Shown here: one piece after another, positions 1 to 9,333 of the stretch
How positions within the stretch are numbered: the first letter of the stretch is position 1
Layout: each line of letters opens with the position of its first letter
Assembly (NCBI RefSeq): GCF_900100305.1
Contig: NZ_FNEY01000001.1
Span: 124,001 to 188,000, forward strand
Direction of reading: 5' to 3'
From: Paracidovorax citrulli
GTDB lineage: Bacteria; Pseudomonadota; Gammaproteobacteria; Burkholderiales; Burkholderiaceae_C
Length of the DNA: 64,000 nt
Program-made: the position numbers and the translations under genes
The notes under the pieces: model-generated
Seen by the model: the letters and a program-made list of their open reading frames with translations, nothing else
Database searches by the model: none
Told to the model about the DNA's origin: nothing

Positions 1-1
1 C

Positions 2-709
2 GCGGCCCACACCGCGGTGGACAAGGCCGAAAGCGAGCCGGATCTGGCCCGCACCCTCAACGCGACCACGCCGGGCGTGCTGGCCGAGGAAGCCGCCCGC
101 CTGGGGGCATGGCTGGTGCACTACAGCACCGACTACGTGTTCGACGGCAGCGGCTCCCGTCCCTGGACGGAGGACGACGTTCCTGCGCCGCTGTCGGTCT
201 ATGGCCGCACCAAGCTCGAAGGCGAGCAACGGATCCGGGCGAGCGGCGCGCGGCACCTCATCCTGCGCACGAGCTGGGTCTATGGCGCCCGCGGCGGGAA
301 TTTCGCCAAAACCATGCTGCGGCTGGCGCAGGAGCGCGAGCGGCTGACCGTCATCGACGACCAGTGGGGCGCGCCCACGGGCGCCGACCTGCTGGCCGAC
401 GCCACGGCCCACGCGATCCGCCACCTGCAGCAGCGGCCCGCCGACGCCGGTCTCTACCACCTGGTGGCCGCGGGGGAAACCCATTGGCATGCCTATGCCT
501 GCTACGTGTTCGAGCAGGCGCAGCGCATCCAGCCTGCGCTGAAGATCGCCGCGCGCGACGTGGCCGCCGTACCGACCAGCGCGTTCCCCACGCCCGCCGT
601 CCGGCCGCACAACTCCCGGCTCGATACGCGCAGGTTCCAGTCCACCTTCGGCCTGGCCCTGCCGCACTGGCAGGCGGGCATCGCTCGGATGCTCGCGGAA
701 ATCCTCTGA
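2..709 (+). CDS. rfbD: dTDP-4-dehydrorhamnose reductase, 5' end outside window
   Basis: This NAD(P)H-dependent short-chain reductase makes dTDP-L-rhamnose in the last step of the pathway. The open frame runs in from the left edge, and the residues before the first GTG still match the family (a TAVDKAES-type stretch), so the true start lies upstream. Visible motifs are a YGRTKLEGE segment holding the catalytic Tyr and Lys, and a LRTSWVYG stretch. About 235 residues are present and the missing part is the N-terminal nucleotide-binding fold. It is followed by rfbA and rfbC on the same strand, the usual rhamnose operon; rfbB would be expected to the left. Confidence 0.95.
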   Translation, partial: AAHTAVDKAESEPDLARTLNATTPGVLAEEAARLGAWLVHYSTDYVFDGSGSRPWTEDDVPAPLSVYGRTKLEGEQRIRASGARHLILRTSWVYGARGGNFAKTMLRLAQERERLTVIDDQWGAPTGADLLADATAHAIRHLQQRPADAGLYHLVAAGETHWHAYACYVFEQAQRIQPALKIAARDVAAVPTSAFPTPAVRPHNSRLDTRRFQSTFGLALPHWQAGIARMLAEIL

Positions 710-735
710 AACCCCAAAAACTTCCTGCATACAGC

Positions 736-1611
736 ATGACCGCACGCAAGGGCATCATCCTCGCCGGGGGATCGGGCACACGTCTGCACCCCGCCACGCT
801 CGCCATCAGCAAGCAACTGCTTCCGGTGTACGACAAGCCGATGATCTACTACCCGCTCAGCACCCTGATGCTGGCTGGCATCCGCGACATCCTCATCATC
901 AGCACGCCGCAGGACACGCCACGGTTCGAGCAACTGCTGGGCGATGGCAGCCAGTGGGGCATCCGCCTGAGCTATGCCGTGCAGCCCAGCCCCGACGGCC
1001 TGGCGCAGGCCTTCCTCATCGGGGAGAAATTCCTGGATGGCCAGCCCAGTGCGCTCGTGCTGGGCGACAACATCTTCCACGGCCACGATTTCGAGGATCT
1101 CCTGCGCAGCGCCATGGGGCGCCAGGAGGGGGCCAGCGTGTTCGCCTACCACGTGCAGGATCCCGAACGCTACGGTGTGGCCGAGTTCGACGCCACCGGC
1201 AAGGTCCTGTCGATCGAGGAAAAGCCCAAGGTCCCGAAGTCCAGCTACGCCGTCACGGGCCTCTACTTCTACGACCAGCACGTGGTCGAGCGCGCCGCCG
1301 GCCTGAAACCCTCCGCGCGCGGCGAGCTGGAAATCACCGACCTCAACCGCGTCTACCTCGAGCGCGAGTCCCTGCACGTCGAGATCATGGGCCGCGGCTA
1401 CGCCTGGCTCGATACCGGGACGCACGAAAGCCTGCTCGAAGCCGGGCAGTTCATCGCGACCCTGGAGCACCGGCAGGGGCTCAAGATCGCCTGTCCGGAG
1501 GAGATCGCCTGGCGGCATCGCCTCATCGACGACGACCAGCTCGAGCGCCTCGCCAGGCCGCTCGCCAAGAGCGGCTACGGTGCCTACCTCCTCAGGTTGC
1601 TGGCCGGTTGA
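736..1611 (+). CDS. rfbA: glucose-1-phosphate thymidylyltransferase
   Basis: RfbA couples glucose-1-phosphate to dTTP to give dTDP-glucose, the entry step to dTDP-rhamnose. The 291-residue protein has the normal family length. It begins with the nucleotidyltransferase signature [11 protein letters not shown] and continues with [17 protein letters not shown]; a GDNIFHG motif follows near residue 113 and an EEKP motif near residue 165. The ATG at 736 lies 27 bp after rfbD and is the only start that keeps the signature at the very N terminus. It works with rfbD and rfbC in the cytoplasm to supply rhamnose to surface glycans. Confidence 0.97.
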   Translation: MTARKGIILAGGSGTRLHPATLAISKQLLPVYDKPMIYYPLSTLMLAGIRDILIISTPQDTPRFEQLLGDGSQWGIRLSYAVQPSPDGLAQAFLIGEKFLDGQPSALVLGDNIFHGHDFEDLLRSAMGRQEGASVFAYHVQDPERYGVAEFDATGKVLSIEEKPKVPKSSYAVTGLYFYDQHVVERAAGLKPSARGELEITDLNRVYLERESLHVEIMGRGYAWLDTGTHESLLEAGQFIATLEHRQGLKIACPEEIAWRHRLIDDDQLERLARPLAKSGYGAYLLRLLAG

Positions 1612-1660
1612 TCGTCACCCATATCGCTTCCTGACCGCGCCATCGATCCAACGCTTTCCC

Positions 1661-2206
1661 ATGAACGTCCTTCCCACGCGCATCCCCGACGTCGTCGTCC
1701 TCGAACCCAAAGTGTTCGGCGACGCACGCGGTTTTTTCTTCGAGAGCTTCAACCAGCGCGCCTTCGACGAAGCCACCGGCAGCCGCCACGCCTTCGTGCA
1801 GGACAACCACAGCCGCAGCGCGCGCGGCGTCCTGCGCGGCCTGCACTACCAGATCCGCCAGCCCCAGGGGAAGCTGGTGCGGGTCGTGCGCGGCACCGTC
1901 TTCGACGTCGCCGTGGACCTGCGCAGGAGTTCGCCCACCTTCGGGCAATGGGTCGGCGAGGAACTGAGCGAGGAGAACCAGCGCCAGATGTGGGTGCCCC
2001 CGGGCTTCGCCCACGGATTCGTCGTGCTCAGCGAGAGCGCGGACTTCCTCTACAAGACCACCGACTACTACGCGCCCGAGCACGAGCGCTGCATCGCCTG
2101 GAACGACCCGGAGCTCGGCATCGACTGGCGGTTCGCCGGGGAGCCCAGCCTGTCCGCCAAGGACGCGAAAGGCGCGGCCCTGCGCGAGGCGGAAGTCTTC
2201 CCCTGA
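1661..2206 (+). CDS. rfbC: dTDP-4-dehydrorhamnose 3,5-epimerase
   Basis: This cupin-fold epimerase converts dTDP-4-keto-6-deoxyglucose to the rhamno configuration, the step before RfbD. At 181 residues it has the standard length. Family hallmarks are the DARGFFFESF segment near the N terminus, DNHSRSARGVLRGLHYQ with the catalytic His, and a WVPPGFAHGF motif. The ATG at 1661 was chosen because the typical MNV.PTxIPDV N terminus begins there. It is the last gene of the rhamnose operon and converges on the minus-strand gene that ends at 2226. Confidence 0.96.
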   Translation: MNVLPTRIPDVVVLEPKVFGDARGFFFESFNQRAFDEATGSRHAFVQDNHSRSARGVLRGLHYQIRQPQGKLVRVVRGTVFDVAVDLRRSSPTFGQWVGEELSEENQRQMWVPPGFAHGFVVLSESADFLYKTTDYYAPEHERCIAWNDPELGIDWRFAGEPSLSAKDAKGAALREAEVFP

Positions 2207-2225
2207 GCGGTTCCCTCCGGCCCGC

Positions 2226-4130
2226 TCATGGCCGGACTGCGGGTGCGAGCGCCCCGCGCACGGCCTCGTACAGCCGGTCCGAGGCGAACTGCCGGTTGTC
2301 CGGGTCGAAGGAAAAGATGTTGTGCCCGCGCGGCACCAATTCGCCATTCCAGCGCGGCTCCAGGAAGAAGGACAGGAACTCCGCTCCGCGCGCCGCATGG
2401 GCCTGCAAGACGCGCCGCATCTCCGCGGCATCCATGGCCTTGAGCGGATGGAATTCGGTGACTCCGTAATGGGCGGTGGCGCTGGCGGCGAGCCAGTCGA
2501 AATAGGGCCGGCCGTAGGTCGGCTCCCCGTACAGGCTCACGCCCAGCCGGATGCCGGTCTGTGCAGGACGCAGCGAGTCCTGGATCGCGAACTTGTTCGC
2601 ATCCCAGCCGGGATTGGTGAACGGGATGATCTGGTGGGTATAGCGCGGCACGCCGGAAAGGCAGGACCGCTCCAAGAGGCCGTCGAAGTACCGCAGGTAG
2701 TCCACGACCTGGCGGGCGCGGAATGCATGCCACAGCGGGACCAGCGGGTTGTAGTAATACGACGATGCCTGCGCGGGAAAGTCGATGTGCGCCTGCACCC
2801 GGGCATCCGGTGGCGGGACCGCGGCTGGAAGTGCGCGCTGCGGCATCGGCTGCGGAGTGGACTGCGAGCGGTCCATGATGGCGATGTCGCGCGTTCCCAG
2901 GTGCGTCAGCTGGCCGGGCCGGGCTTCCAGGAAAATGTCCAGCCGGTGCATGCCGGGCGGGAGCCGCCTGAAATCCAGGTCCAGGCGCCAGCCGGTGTTC
3001 GCGTCGCCGAATTCCGGCTTGGCCGCGAGCACGTCCTGCCGTCCCCAGTGCACGGTGGTCTGTCCCACCCGTTCGCCATTGCGGTACACATGCACGCGGG
3101 CAGGACGCTCCGGCGTGCTGCCCGGCACGTAGGCCCAGCCGGCCACCGGCAGCGTGCCCTGGGCGAATCCATCGATGTGCTCCGTGAAGCGGCGCAGGGG
3201 CTCCGACCGGATGTCGCGCGACGGGGGAGCCACCTCGTCGAACGAGGCATAGTCGGCGCCGACCGCGCGGTTGAACTGCGCGATGTCCCGGAATTCCGCG
3301 CGCAGGTAGCCGCGGAAGCCCTCGACGGATGCCGGGCTGTAATCGGTGATCCGGTAGGTGCCGCCGAATCCCATCCCGGCCTGAAAATTCGGAAACAAAT
3401 GGTGCAGCTCGCCCAGGAGCGTGATGCCGCGGATCTTCGCGCGGTCTTTCCCGGGAAGCCGGCATGCCGCGTCCACCACGGCCCGGACCGCTTCGGCCCT
3501 GCGCTCGGTCAGTGCATTGCGCATGGTGGCGAAGGACCAGTTGAAGACCTTCGAATCGTAGTAGTCGTCCATGCCCAGCGGGCCGTCGCGCGTCCATCCC
3601 ATGTTCGATGGATCGGCCGCCAGGACCGACTCGATGGGGGCCTCGGATGAAAAGTGCGTCGAGAACAGGTACAGGATGGCCGGGCGCGGGGTGTCCCGGA
3701 GGGTCCGCACCAGGCGGTCCACGATCGCCTGGTCGATCCGCCAGCCGCCGTCCTGCGTCCGCTCGAACAGCTTGAGCAAAGGTACCGGCAGCGTGTAGCC
3801 CAGGTCAACGGAGGCGGCCGCATGCGGCTCGAGCTGCAACGTCCGCAAAGTGGATTCCACCAGCGCAGCCGCCGAACCCTGGGCGCCGCGGCACTGCTCC
3901 TGCATGCCGGCCAACGCACCGGGCAGGGCGGGCTGGCCCCAGATGCAGGGTTCCAGCACGCCGATCATCGGCGCCAGCAGCATGCGCTCTCCATGCGGGG
4001 AGTGCGGCGCGGGTGCCAGCCGGTGCAGGAGATGGACGCCCGCGGCACCCGCCAGAAGCACGGCGGCGGCGGATACGGCCATCGCGGCGCGCGGCAGGAT
4101 CGATCGGGGGTGGCGGGGGGAAGACTGCAT
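2226..4130 (-). CDS. membrane-anchored glycoside-hydrolase-like protein of unknown specificity
   Basis: About 634 residues. The N terminus is basic and followed by one hydrophobic segment (MAVSAAAVLLAGAAG), giving a signal anchor or secretion signal. The middle resembles GH42/GH-A type hydrolases: a LLGELHHLF stretch (Glu241 in this numbering) is followed by SVEGFRGYLRAEFRDI and FNRAVGADYASFDEV, the pattern of the region after the acid/base Glu in beta-galactosidase-like TIM barrels. A beta-rich insert with a PVAGWAYVPGS start follows, then more barrel-like sequence. The enzyme class and substrate are inference. The start is uncertain: a TTG lies 48 bp upstream and another ATG 48 bp downstream. 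It is divergent from gspE and beside rhamnose genes. Confidence 0.6.
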   Translation of the reverse strand: MQSSPRHPRSILPRAAMAVSAAAVLLAGAAGVHLLHRLAPAPHSPHGERMLLAPMIGVLEPCIWGQPALPGALAGMQEQCRGAQGSAAALVESTLRTLQLEPHAAASVDLGYTLPVPLLKLFERTQDGGWRIDQAIVDRLVRTLRDTPRPAILYLFSTHFSSEAPIESVLAADPSNMGWTRDGPLGMDDYYDSKVFNWSFATMRNALTERRAEAVRAVVDAACRLPGKDRAKIRGITLLGELHHLFPNFQAGMGFGGTYRITDYSPASVEGFRGYLRAEFRDIAQFNRAVGADYASFDEVAPPSRDIRSEPLRRFTEHIDGFAQGTLPVAGWAYVPGSTPERPARVHVYRNGERVGQTTVHWGRQDVLAAKPEFGDANTGWRLDLDFRRLPPGMHRLDIFLEARPGQLTHLGTRDIAIMDRSQSTPQPMPQRALPAAVPPPDARVQAHIDFPAQASSYYYNPLVPLWHAFRARQVVDYLRYFDGLLERSCLSGVPRYTHQIIPFTNPGWDANKFAIQDSLRPAQTGIRLGVSLYGEPTYGRPYFDWLAASATAHYGVTEFHPLKAMDAAEMRRVLQAHAARGAEFLSFFLEPRWNGELVPRGHNIFSFDPDNRQFASDRLYEAVRGALAPAVRP

Positions 4131-4285
4131 GCGTTGGCGGGGTGGGCGGGTGGCTTGCGACTGTAAGCCAAGCGGCAAGGTCCATGCGGGCGACGCAACC
4201 TGGCCGGCTACACTTGAGGGCTTCGATCCCGGCCGCCCTGCATTGCCGGGATCGGCCCCGCTTCCAGGGCGATGTCCTCACGTTC

Positions 4286-6022
4286 ATGACCACCACCATC
4301 CTTCCCGACCGTACAGAGCCGACCGCCGATGCCGTCGCCGTGCAGCAACCCCTGCTGGGCGAGTTGCTGGTCCAGTCGGGCAAGCTGAGTGCGCGGGACC
4401 TCGAGCGCGCTCTCTCGGCGCAGCAGGAAATGGGCGGGCTGCTGGGCCGCGTGCTCGTGCGGCTCGGCCTGGTGTCCGAAACCGACGTGATCCAGGCGCT
4501 CTCGCGCCAGTTGGGCATCCCGCTCATCTCCGCCAATGACTTTCCCGACCTGATGCCGGAGGTGGAAGGCCTGCTGCCGGAGTTCCTTCAGGCCAACAGC
4601 GTGTATCCGCTGTCCGTCGAAGACGGCAGGCTGCACGTGGCCATGGCGGTGCCTCAGGACGCTTTCGTCGTGAAGGCGCTGCATCTGGCGACCGGCCTGT
4701 CCGTGGTGCCGCGCCTGGCGCTCGAAAGCGATATCGAGAAGGCGCTCGCCGAACCGGTGGAACAGGCGGGCGAGGAAGAGGGCGACGACGGATTCGGCGA
4801 CGGAGCCGATGGGGGCGACTTCGTCGAGCACCTCAAGGACCTCGCCAGCGAGGCACCCGTCATCCGCCTGGTCAATGCCATCATCGGCCGCGTCATCGAC
4901 CTGCGCGCTTCGGACATCCACCTGGAGCCCTTCGACGACGGCCTGCACGTACGCTATCGCGTGGATGGCGTCATCCAGCTCGGCGAACTGGTGCCCCCGC
5001 GCCTGAGCGCCGCAGTCAGCTCGCGCGTCAAGCTGCTGGCCCATCTGGACATCGCGGAACGGCGCCTGCCCCAGGACGGGCGCATCAAGACGCGGGTCAA
5101 GGGGCGCGAGCTGGATCTGCGCGTTTCCACCGTGCCCACCGTGCACGGGGAGAGCGTGGTCATGCGGGTGCTGGACCGCGCGAGCGTGCGCCTGCAACTG
5201 GAGACGATGGGGTTCGAGAAGGACACGCTCGAGCGCTTCAACATGCTGCTGGCCAAGCCGCACGGCATCCTGCTGGTGACCGGCCCGACCGGCTCCGGCA
5301 AGACCACCACGCTGTATGCGGCGCTGTCCAAGATCGATGCGGAATCCAACAAGATCATCACCGTGGAAGACCCGGTGGAATACCAATTGGAAGGCATCAA
5401 CCAGATCCAGGTCCATCCGCAGATCAACCTGACCTTCGCCAACGCGCTGCGCTCCATCCTGCGCCAGGATCCGGACATCATCATGATCGGTGAAATGCGG
5501 GACGGCGAGACCGCGCAGATCGCCGTGCAGTCCGCCCTCACGGGCCACCTGGTGCTGTCCACCCTGCACACGAACACGGCCGCAGGCGCGGTCATCCGGA
5601 TGAAGGACATGGGCGTGGAGGGGTACCTGATCACGTCTTCCGTCAATGGCGTGCTGGCCCAGCGGCTCGTGCGCACGCTGTGCAGCCACTGCAAGGAGCC
5701 CTACGAACCGGGCGACGAGGTCCGGCGCACCACGGGGCTGCACCGTTTCAGCACGTTCGGTCAGGCGATCTACCGCGCCGTCGGCTGCGAGCACTGCCGC
5801 GGCTCCGGCTATCGGGGGCGCACGGGCATCCATGAGCTGTTCGTCCTGGACGAGCCCATGCGCCGCGCGATCATCGACGGCAAGGACGCCAATGCCCTCA
5901 ACACGCTCGCGGCGCAGGGCGGCATGCTCAACCTCTACGAGGACGGCCTGCGCAAGGTGGCGGCCGGCATGACCACGCTGGACGAACTGAGCCGCGTGAC
6001 GCAGGACCAGGGCGATGCCTGA
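4286..6022 (+). CDS. gspE: type II secretion ATPase GspE
   Basis: GspE is the cytoplasmic hexameric ATPase that drives the pseudopilus. The 578-residue protein has an N-terminal T2SSE domain (LLGELLVQSGKLSARDLERAL), Walker A GPTGSGKTTT near residues 333-342, an Asp/His box region with QDPDIIMIGEMRD, and a zinc site C466-x2-C469 ... C501-x2-C504 typical of GspE. The ATG at 4286 was preferred over upstream in-frame starts because the preceding residues show no family similarity. It opens the operon and overlaps gspF by 8 bp. A run of acidic residues (near 155-175) links the N-terminal and ATPase parts. Confidence 0.96.
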   Translation: MTTTILPDRTEPTADAVAVQQPLLGELLVQSGKLSARDLERALSAQQEMGGLLGRVLVRLGLVSETDVIQALSRQLGIPLISANDFPDLMPEVEGLLPEFLQANSVYPLSVEDGRLHVAMAVPQDAFVVKALHLATGLSVVPRLALESDIEKALAEPVEQAGEEEGDDGFGDGADGGDFVEHLKDLASEAPVIRLVNAIIGRVIDLRASDIHLEPFDDGLHVRYRVDGVIQLGELVPPRLSAAVSSRVKLLAHLDIAERRLPQDGRIKTRVKGRELDLRVSTVPTVHGESVVMRVLDRASVRLQLETMGFEKDTLERFNMLLAKPHGILLVTGPTGSGKTTTLYAALSKIDAESNKIITVEDPVEYQLEGINQIQVHPQINLTFANALRSILRQDPDIIMIGEMRDGETAQIAVQSALTGHLVLSTLHTNTAAGAVIRMKDMGVEGYLITSSVNGVLAQRLVRTLCSHCKEPYEPGDEVRRTTGLHRFSTFGQAIYRAVGCEHCRGSGYRGRTGIHELFVLDEPMRRAIIDGKDANALNTLAAQGGMLNLYEDGLRKVAAGMTTLDELSRVTQDQGDA

Positions 6023-7298
6023 CTACGCGTGGCGCGCCGTCGCCGCATCCGGCAAGGTCGTCGAAGGCCGGCAGACCGCGCCGAGCGAGGCGCAGGTGCT
6101 CAAGCAATTGCGCGAGCAGGGCCTCACGCCCCTGGGCATCAGCGATGCCGCGGGGGCGCCTCCGGTCGCCGCGGCCTCCGAGCGCGGCGCGGGCAAAGGC
6201 GTCGCCGCAACCGCCGCTGCCGCCGGCGTGGTTCCTGCGCCCCGCGGGCGCGGCAGCAAGGGCCCCGTCAAGCAGGCGGACGTGCTCGCCCTCACGTCGG
6301 AACTCTCCATCATGCTGCGCGCCGGCCTGGCGCTCGACAACGCCCTGCGCGTGCTCATCGACATGAGCCACAAGCCCAGCATGGCCACGCTGCTCCAGGG
6401 TGTGCTGGACGCGGTCAAGGGCGGCACGCCACTCAGCCGGGCACTCGCGCAGCACCGGGACCTGTTCGGCGACTTCTACATCAACATGATCCGCTCGGGC
6501 GAGGCGAGCGGCCAGATGTCCGCCGTGCTCGAGCGACTCGTCGCCCACATGGAGCGCCAGCGCGCCCTGCGAGACAGCGTCATCTCGGCCACCATCTACC
6601 CGGCCATCCTGCTGGGTGTCGCGGTGCTGTCGCTGATCGCCATGCTGGGCTTCGTCGTGCCGCAGTTCGAGAAACTTTTCACCGATATGGGCGACGCGCT
6701 TCCCTTGCCGACCCAGATGGTGATGGCCCTGGGCCATGCCTTCACCCGCTACGGCCTCCTGATCGGCATCGCGGCGCTGGGGCTCGGGCTGCTCGTGCGC
6801 CGCTGGGTCACGTCCCCGGCCGGCCGCATGTGGTGGCAGTCGCGCCTTCTGAAAATGCCCCTCATGGGGCCGCTGGCCCTCAAGTACCAACTGACACTGT
6901 TCTCCCGCTCCCTGGGCACGCTGCTCGGCAACGGAGTACCGATGCTCACGGCCCTGCACATCGCCACCGAGACGGTGAACAACACCGTGCTCCAGCAGTC
7001 GCTCTCCAAGGTGGCTCCCATCGTGAAGGAGGGTGGCAAGGTGGTGCAGGCCATCACCGCCACCGGCATCTTCGAGCCCATCGCGATCAACCTGATCCGC
7101 GTGGGGGAAGAGACGGGGCGCATCGGCCAGATGATGCTCGAGCTGTCCAACATATTGAACCGCGAGGTCGAAACCGGTATCAAACGCCTTCTCACCCTGG
7201 TCGAGCCCGTGCTGATCCTGGTGCTGGGCGTGCTGATCGCCGCCATCATCGTCTCCATCCTTCTCGGTATCCTGTCCATCAATGACCTCGCCGTATAA
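6015..7298 (+). CDS. gspF: type II secretion inner-membrane platform protein GspF
   Basis: GspF is the polytopic platform protein that couples the GspE motor to pseudopilus assembly. The 427 residues include two T2SSF domains: one from about residue 95, with LTSELSIMLRAGLALDNAL, and a second with FSRSLGTLLGNGVPML. Three hydrophobic segments are visible, the last at the C terminus (ILVLGVLIAAIIVSILLG). An Ala/Gly/Arg-rich insert near residues 48-80 makes it slightly longer than usual. The ATG overlaps the end of gspE, which suggests translational coupling. Confidence 0.96.
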   Translation: MPDYAWRAVAASGKVVEGRQTAPSEAQVLKQLREQGLTPLGISDAAGAPPVAAASERGAGKGVAATAAAAGVVPAPRGRGSKGPVKQADVLALTSELSIMLRAGLALDNALRVLIDMSHKPSMATLLQGVLDAVKGGTPLSRALAQHRDLFGDFYINMIRSGEASGQMSAVLERLVAHMERQRALRDSVISATIYPAILLGVAVLSLIAMLGFVVPQFEKLFTDMGDALPLPTQMVMALGHAFTRYGLLIGIAALGLGLLVRRWVTSPAGRMWWQSRLLKMPLMGPLALKYQLTLFSRSLGTLLGNGVPMLTALHIATETVNNTVLQQSLSKVAPIVKEGGKVVQAITATGIFEPIAINLIRVGEETGRIGQMMLELSNILNREVETGIKRLLTLVEPVLILVLGVLIAAIIVSILLGILSINDLAV

Positions 7299-7326
7299 TT
7301 TTCGTTTGTCCAAGGAGTCCTTTTCC

Positions 7327-7782
7327 ATGGCGCACACCCTTGCCCGCCGCTCCTGTGGCACGCCCATGCAACGCAAATCCTCGCGCGGCTTCACCCTCAT
7401 CGAACTGCTGGTCGTGCTGGCCATCCTGACGCTGCTGGCAGGCCTGGTCGGCCCTCGCGTGCTGGGCCAGCTCGGCGGCGCCAAGGCCAAGACGGCCGGC
7501 GTGCAGATCGCCGACCTGGACAAGTCGCTGGAGCTCTTCAAGCTCGACGTCGGCCGCTATCCCACCACGGAAGAAGGCCTGAATGCCCTCGTCAATCGCC
7601 CCGGTTCCGTGAACGGATGGGCCGGTCCCTACCTCAAGGGCGGCGTTCCGACGGACCCGTGGGGCCATCCGTACCGCTACGCCAATCCCGGTCCCAACGG
7701 CGGCATCGAGATCCTCTCGCTGGGCTCGGACGGCGCACCGGGCGGTGAAGGCGAAGCGGCCGACATCCGCAACAAGCCCTGA
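7327..7782 (+). CDS. gspG: type II secretion major pseudopilin GspG
   Basis: GspG is the main pseudopilus subunit. The 151-residue precursor has a prepilin leader ending in Gly before FTLIELLVVLAIL, so cleavage and N-methylation by a prepilin peptidase are expected; no peptidase gene is in this window. The C-terminal half shows the GspG features YPTTEEGLNALV, GWAGPYLK and DPWGHPYRY. The start at 7327 is supported by AAGGAG at 7312-7317, 9 nt upstream; a second ATG at 7366 would give a shorter leader. It lies 28 bp after gspF. Confidence 0.96.
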   Translation: MAHTLARRSCGTPMQRKSSRGFTLIELLVVLAILTLLAGLVGPRVLGQLGGAKAKTAGVQIADLDKSLELFKLDVGRYPTTEEGLNALVNRPGSVNGWAGPYLKGGVPTDPWGHPYRYANPGPNGGIEILSLGSDGAPGGEGEAADIRNKP

Positions 7783-7808
7783 CGTTTCCGGTTTCCTGCC
7801 GTTTGGCC

Positions 7809-8255
7809 ATGCGGCGCGAGCGCGGCTTCACGCTGGTTGAGTTGCTGGTCGTCTTCGCCATCATGGCGCTCGTGGTGGGCCTTGCGCCCTTCGCATTCGA
7901 GCGCCTGCGCGAAGCCTCGTCCTACCGCGACGCCGTCCGCACCATGTCCAGCCAGATGCGCTCGGCCCGCTTCCAGGCCATGGCCGAAGGGCGTGAAGTG
8001 CTCTTTTCGGTCGATCTCCGCAACCGTCTCTACGGGGTGGATGCTGCCTTGAAGCCTTTGCCCGAGCCGCTGCAGATGCGGGCCATCGTGGCCCGCTCGG
8101 AACTGGATCCGCAAAGCCGGGCATCCATCCGCTTCCTGCCCAGTGGAGGCGCCACGGGCGGCAGCATCGAGATCCTCCGGGCGCCCGGCGTAGGCACGCG
8201 CCTGCGGGTGGACTGGCTTTCCGGCCGGGTGACGCAAGAGGCGCTGACCCGATGA
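7809..8255 (+). CDS. gspH: type II secretion minor pseudopilin GspH
   Basis: Minor pseudopilin of 148 residues with a very short basic leader (MRRERG) before FTLVELLVVFAIMALVVG, the prepilin cleavage and membrane segment. The rest is the GspH beta-rich head (ASSYRDAVRTMSSQMRSARFQA). An in-frame TTG lies 6 bp upstream, but ATG at 7809 gives the canonical leader. It lies between gspG and gspI and shares an ATGA overlap with gspI. Confidence 0.92.
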   Translation: MRRERGFTLVELLVVFAIMALVVGLAPFAFERLREASSYRDAVRTMSSQMRSARFQAMAEGREVLFSVDLRNRLYGVDAALKPLPEPLQMRAIVARSELDPQSRASIRFLPSGGATGGSIEILRAPGVGTRLRVDWLSGRVTQEALTR

Positions 8256-8659
8256 CCGGGCGCAGGCATCGCGGCCAGCAGGGGCTCACCCTGCTGGAGT
8301 TGCTGGTGGCGTTCGCCATCATGGCGCTCGCCCTGGGCATGCTCTATCGCGCCATGGGCGGCTCGGCCCGCAGCGTCGCGGACGTGGACCGCTACCAGCG
8401 TGCCGTGGTGCTGGCCCAGTCGCTCCTGGCCCTGCGCGATGCCGTGCCGGAGCAGGGCTGGAACCAGTCCGGCGAATCGGCCGGGTACCAGTGGCGCATC
8501 GCCAGCGCACCCTATCCCACCGACGTCAAAGGGCCGACCATTCCTCCTTTGCACGAGGTGATGATCGTCATCTCCTGGTCGGACGGGACCCGCACCCGCA
8601 CTTTTGAACTCAGTACCCTGCGCCCGCAGCGCAGGCTGCCGGAACCGGGACGCGGCTGA
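8252..8659 (+). CDS. gspI: type II secretion minor pseudopilin GspI
   Basis: Minor pseudopilin, 135 residues. The leader MTGRRHRGQQG ends before LTLLELLVAFAIMALALG. GspI, J and K form the tip complex of the pseudopilus. Note that the residue after the cleavage Gly is Leu rather than Phe, which occurs in some minor pseudopilins. It starts within the ATGA overlap with gspH and ends one base into gspJ. Confidence 0.92.
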   Translation: MTGRRHRGQQGLTLLELLVAFAIMALALGMLYRAMGGSARSVADVDRYQRAVVLAQSLLALRDAVPEQGWNQSGESAGYQWRIASAPYPTDVKGPTIPPLHEVMIVISWSDGTRTRTFELSTLRPQRRLPEPGRG

Positions 8660-9333
8660 TGGGACGGGTCCGCCGAAACCGCGAGCGGGAAACGGGGTTC
8701 ACCCTCGTGGAACTGCTCGTCGTGATCTCCCTGCTGTCGCTGGTCATGCTGGCCATGGCCTCCGCCCTGCGCACCACCGCGCAGACGGAAGAGCGCGTGG
8801 ATGCCCGCCTGCGCAAGGTGGACGACCTGCGGACCATCGACGGTTTCCTGCGTTCGGTGCTCGGACGGATATCCCTGCGCAAACGGCCGGGGATCACCAA
8901 TGTCAATGAAAACGCATACTATTTCTTCGGGGGGCCGCAGGAAATGGTGTGGGTGGGCATCATGCCCGCCCGGTATGGCGTGGGGGGGCGCTTCTTCCTG
9001 CGATTGGGCCTGGAGGACGGACCTGCCGGCCAGTCGCTCGTACTCCGATACCTTCCCTTCGTGGATTCGCCCGCCTTGCCGGACTGGGGACGGGCCGAGA
9101 CCTACGTGCTGGTGTCCGCCGTGAGCGGATTTGAACTCCGCTATGAGGACGCGGCGCCGGAGCCTCCGCAATGGGGTGCCCCCTGGACGATCACCGACCG
9201 CCTTCCCCAGCGGGTATCGGTACAGATCCGCACCGCCACCGATGCCTGGCCGGAAATCGTGGTGCCCATGCGGGCGCTGCCGAACAGCGATCCTTCCATC
9301 GGTGGCGCCACGTTCGGAGGCAGCAGCCGATGA
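8659..9333 (+). CDS. gspJ: type II secretion minor pseudopilin GspJ
   Basis: Minor pseudopilin, 224 residues, with leader MGRVRRNRERETG before FTLVELLVVISLLSLVML. The body is a larger head domain than GspH or GspI, as expected for GspJ (WVGIMPARYGVGGRFFLRL, and later FELRYEDAAPEPPQWG). The ATG shares one base with the gspI stop and the 3' end overlaps gspK by 4 bp, so the pseudopilin block is translated as a coupled unit. Confidence 0.92.
   Translation: MGRVRRNRERETGFTLVELLVVISLLSLVMLAMASALRTTAQTEERVDARLRKVDDLRTIDGFLRSVLGRISLRKRPGITNVNENAYYFFGGPQEMVWVGIMPARYGVGGRFFLRLGLEDGPAGQSLVLRYLPFVDSPALPDWGRAETYVLVSAVSGFELRYEDAAPEPPQWGAPWTITDRLPQRVSVQIRTATDAWPEIVVPMRALPNSDPSIGGATFGGSSR

Noticed and set aside
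4208-5833. 541-codon minus-strand open frame across gspE
   Set aside because: GspE is certain on the plus strand. The minus frame is rich in His, Gln and Arg as expected for the complement of GC-rich coding DNA.
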